This document shows, one piece after another, positions 61,301 through 64,000 of a stretch of 64,000 nucleotides of DNA (within the stretch, counting starts at the first letter, position 1; each line of letters opens with the position of its first letter). The notes under the pieces were generated by a model. It saw only the letters and a program-made list of their open reading frames with translations, searched no databases and was not told the DNA's origin. This DNA is from Phoronis australis. Its lineage: Eukaryota; Phoronida; Phoronidae. The DNA lies in the NCBI GenBank assembly GCA_002633005.1, contig NMRA01000044.1, positions 338,594 to 402,593 on the forward strand, in the 5' to 3' direction. Position numbers and translations under genes: made by a program.

Positions 61301-63381
61301 NNNNNNNNNNNNNNNNNNNNNNNNNNNNNNNNNNNNNNNNNNNNNNNNNNNNNNNNNNNNNNNNNNNNNNNNNNNNNNNNNNNNNNNNNNNNNNNNNNNN
61401 NNNNNNNNNNNNNNNNNNNNNNNNNNNNNNNNNNNNNNNNNNNNNNNNNNNNNNNNNNNNNNNNNNNNNNNNNNNNNNNNNNNNNNNNNNNNNNNNNNNN
61501 NNNNNNNNNNNNNNNNNNNNNNNNNNNNNNNNNNNNNNNNNNNNNNNNNNNNNNNNNNNNNNNNNNNNNGTACATTCCGGTACGCAGCAACAGTGTGGCA
61601 TGTTGACTGACTAGTAAATGAAAGCAAACAACGACGGAACTTAACACAACCGAGGTAGAACAATGACTGACTCGGCATCTCTCACCGTCAGACTATATGA
61701 AAAGAAATTGGCGCGAAATGCTTGCCTCCTAAAACGTCACTTCCGCAGTAGCGGACGAGTAATTAATAAAATTACGAAAAGCTGTAATTAAGTGGAAAAT
61801 ATGTCTAGGATAACCAACCAACCTTATTTTAGCTCAAAATGACATGGAAAAAGGTTGCCTTCGCCTTTAAAAAAATCTCAACTTCGACAGAAATAGTCAC
61901 TTACCGGGGAGCACCATTTTGAGAACCAGTTTTCTCCACTGAATAATGGACATCACACCGTTTCTCAAAATCCCACCAAATACACCATAGCTTACAGGGT
62001 TGAAAGATTTAGAGAAGCAGTGTGATGCCCATTATTCAGAGGAGAAAACTGGTTCTCATACAACACTTAACAACCCAACATTCCAAAACTTGACTGAGAA
62101 TAGTGATCTTAACCAATGATTGTATAATTACAAGGGTCAAGCATTGGCCTCACCTTGATAACAACGTCAAAGAAACCCTTCAAATTGGGGGCACTGACAG
62201 GTGTATACTGGCGAGTGATTACCCGTCCATTAACTTCAGCTCTGAAAAGTAACATGTCTTTAAAGCATGCATTTAGACCATGTTTGCATTTAACTCGAAA
62301 TGTTGCGAGGAGCATTTGATGAAACCGTAGCAGTGAAAGCTTGAATGCGAAGAATTTTGTGAAAGTCTGTCAACTAAACATTTTCTTACCACTTCCCTAA
62401 CAATGTAAAAACTACATTCACTCATCCCTTGGATACTTGAACACAATTCTGTGATCTATCAAAGCACATTTGCTTCCTTGATTATTAGGCCATCCATCAA
62501 ATTTTCTTCATTTCAACTCACCCTACCCCAACACCACTAATATGGGTGGGGCATCGTGAAAATGATACAGAGAAAGGTAAAAATTCTTAAATTTGAGACA
62601 AAAATAATTCCTAAAATTTCAATTTTTCTAATTTTCATAAGCTTACTGCATCGTACACATGCTAAAAATTCCAACAAATGTTTGGTGATAGCAAAACTGT
62701 TCAAACTGGATAGTTATTTTTGCTGAAAAAATTTGACAATAAAATTTCAATCATTTGTCATATTGTGTCCCAAACCGAGACAAAGTGTACAATGAAAGCA
62801 TTCCAAGACCTGGTGCAGGGACCTTATACTTCGATTCTAAATTGGAATTATTTTTGGAATTTTCCATTCTACACTTGAGTGAACTCAAGATAAGTGTTTA
62901 TTATTCTATGCTTGAGTACATAATGACTTACGCGGATAATTTTTAGTCCTAGTTTGCAGAAGATAAACCCGACATTGAGGCTAAAAGTTCGAGTTTGAAC
63001 TCGAAATTTCGAGTTTTTACACGAATTTGTAGCACGAATATAAGGGTGCAAACTTGGACTAGAAACTCATATGCGTAAACTATAATGTATTTGAGCACCA
63101 TCTAATAACCACTTATCTCGAGTTCGCACAAAAGTAGCATAGAAATTGCCAAAAACAATTTCGATTTTTTTCGAGTACAAAGATTAGATTCTGACCCAGG
63201 TCCTGGCAGCTCCATCTACAAATGTGATATATTGTAAAAGCACTTACTTTAGGATAATGTGCTGGCCAATGTCCAACCCTATAATGCCATTGTCTGGAAC
63301 ATGGAATCGGTAGAGGAACGTATCATCCGTGACTTGAGTAACAGCTTCAATTCTAAATAGACGATAGTGCGTCTGTTGCAA
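58330..63381 (-). CDS. CYB5RL: NADH-cytochrome b5 reductase-like, five exons, 5' end missing
   Basis: FAD flavoprotein of the ferredoxin-reductase family that moves electrons from NADH to an acceptor such as cytochrome b5. Exons on the minus strand: 63381-63248, 62241-62154, 59752-59648, 59307-59104, 58527-58330; phases agree, 242 residues visible. Seen in order: QTHYRLFRIEAV and GLDIGQHIIL (start of the flavin domain), FAD motif RQYTPVS, KGFFDVVIK, WRGPFGDF, NADH motif LLCAGTGIAPM, and the tail CGTKSF. Canonical CYB5R enzymes have CGPPPM at that last place; the CGTxxF form and WRGPFGDF fit the CYB5RL branch. The N-terminal exon with the start codon was not found before the window end. Introns hold a Kolobok-like element with an N gap and two fold-back elements. 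Confidence 0.88.
58668..58868. repeat. Palindromic repeat family GAAATTGGTCTCAA, copy 3
   Basis: The left half TGAAATCAGTCTCAATTAAT and the right half, complementary to AAAATTGGTCTCAAGGTGTT, make an imperfect fold-back. In the last intron of CYB5RL. Confidence 0.55.
60530..60660 (+). repeat. CAAAAACAATTGCCAAAATT repeat in CYB5RL intron
   Basis: AATCTCGCCACTTTCAGACA followed by AAAACAATTGCCAAAATGG and a decayed ACAATTTTTTAGAAATATTA block matches the sequence at 33280-33420 and 35250-35396 in RYK intron 1. Confidence 0.55.
60743..61866. mobile_element. Kolobok-like fold-back transposon, copy 2, interrupted by a gap
   Basis: Bounded by TTAA at 60739-60742 and 61867-61870. The left arm starts AGGTGAAGGCAACCTTTTTC and the right arm ends GGTTGCCTTCGCCT. 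The arms are very similar over about 145 bp before the gap. The right arm holds the minus-strand start MPHCCCVPEC. 680 N (60890-61569) replace the middle, probably because the inverted arms could not be assembled. In CYB5RL intron 2. Confidence 0.72.
60890..61569. other. Assembly gap of 680 N
   Basis: Undetermined bases inside a fold-back transposon. Long open frames across it are artefacts. Confidence 0.98.
61916..62060. repeat. Palindromic MITE, GAGAACCAGTTTTCTCC family, longest copy
   Basis: The left arm GAGAACCAGTTTTCTCCACT (61921 onward) with GAATAATGG is complementary to the right arm ATTATTCAGAGGAGAAAACT ending GGTTCTCA (to 62058). It lies about 95 bp from CYB5RL exon 62154-62241. Confidence 0.7.
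62800..63215. repeat. AACTCGAAATT fold-back family, copy 2
   Basis: The left arm (CCAAGACCTGGTGCAGGGAC ... GTGAACTCAAGATAAGTG) and right arm (CACTTATCTCGAGTTCGC ... GACCCAGGTCCTGGCAG) are inverted copies of about 140 bp. The middle carries GAGTTTGAACTCGAAATTTC. It ends 33 bp from the splice donor of CYB5RL exon 63248-63381. Confidence 0.65.
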
Positions 63382-64000
63382 CTGAAATAGTATCACATGT
63401 TTGAAATATTTCAATATTATCGTAGAAAAATCAAAGAAAAAATGGAACCAGTATTAACTTTAAACACCAACCAAGTATTGAAACCTCTCCACCAACAGGA
63501 CAAAATGAGAACAGTGATCCAGCATTCAAAATCTCAAGATGAGCATCATTTCATAACTGCTAAATTAAAAAATTGGACATACAACAAATGGTTCTGTGCT
63601 GAGCGTACTACTCTGCTGCAAATGCTCGAGATTTTGTCAAATGATGTTAAAAGGCGCCTGTATAGCACCAACACGGTTAAACTGGTCATTTCGGATATGT
63701 TGTGTCCATGATTAAAAACACAGTAATTTTACAGATTGATGTTACCATATAATTCATTGTTGCGTACTAGTGTTCAGTAGAAGAAAATGTAAAAGTATCA
63801 ATATAATTACAACTTAAAGATACCGCAAACTTGCGTTCTGTCAAAGAAACAGACTTTCGATTTAATCAGTCCTCTTATGAAACTGTTTAGACATAATTCC
63901 TTAANTTAGCAGTAATAAGGCTTAGCGCGACGACGTATTTTGATAGAAATTCCATCTTTTACCAGTTGTTTACATGCAGACAGCCACGCATGCGCAATTC
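63382..64000. other. Upstream CYB5RL sequence, first exon not found
   Basis: Should be intron or 5' sequence of CYB5RL. No convincing N-terminal exon was seen on the minus strand. A single N lies at 63905. The plus-strand frame 63397-63711 has no recognisable domain. Confidence 0.4.

Noticed and set aside
60818-61678. Long minus-strand frames of 247-286 codons
   Set aside because: Nearly all residues are N; only the transposon arms are real sequence.
1-64000. CRISPR arrays, operons or phage genes
   Set aside because: All genes have spliceosomal introns, and direct repeats lack the spacer pattern of a CRISPR array.

Overview
The window is animal nuclear DNA. Genes are split by many GT-AG introns, the sequence is AT-rich, and most non-coding sequence is small transposon relics and short repeats. 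All four genes are metazoan-type, and the RYK and iduronate-2-sulfatase exon sequences are clearly animal. The very compact non-autonomous DNA transposons and strong allelic divergence suggest a heterozygous, probably marine invertebrate. A deuterostome such as a hemichordate is my guess, but the sequence does not prove it. I see no bacterial genes, operons or CRISPR arrays.

Layout. Four genes alternate in orientation (+ - + -). (1) 628-7605, plus: iduronate 2-sulfatase (IDS), seven exons, complete 590-residue model including a short signal-peptide exon. (2) 11775-16882, minus: CWC15 spliceosome protein, six exons, complete 221-residue model. Exons 1-2 occur a second time at 17164-18355, next to a one-base N. 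(3) 22456-54756, plus: RYK, a WIF-domain pseudokinase Wnt receptor, 14 exons, complete 596-residue model with a 17.4-kb first intron. Its transmembrane exon also occurs twice. (4) 58330-63381, minus: NADH-cytochrome b5 reductase-like (CYB5RL), five exons, lacking its 5' end. IDS/CWC15 and RYK/CYB5RL are tail to tail; CWC15/RYK are head to head. The gene products belong to unrelated pathways: lysosomal glycosaminoglycan breakdown, splicing, Wnt signalling and electron transfer.

Assembly. There are two long N runs (34834-35088; 60890-61569) and five single-N junctions (17162, 21366, 37656, 46753, 63905). Three single-N junctions and the first N run are flanked by direct near-identical duplications. 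These look like unmerged alleles placed side by side, so exon copies there should not be counted as real duplications without other evidence.

Repeats. At least eight small families are visible. They include two TTAA-flanked fold-back elements whose arms encode the start of a THAP-like zinc finger (Kolobok-like), two 240-bp elements with perfect 6-bp target duplications (hAT-like), a family of tiny palindromes ending in CTGCATTTTGAGAACC, a tRNA-derived SINE with A and B boxes, and a 51-bp minisatellite that stays open for 17-residue repeats. I found no wholly new gene system. The most biologically interesting points are the IDS active-site His-to-Asp change, the DGA motif of RYK, and the THAP-bearing fold-back element.
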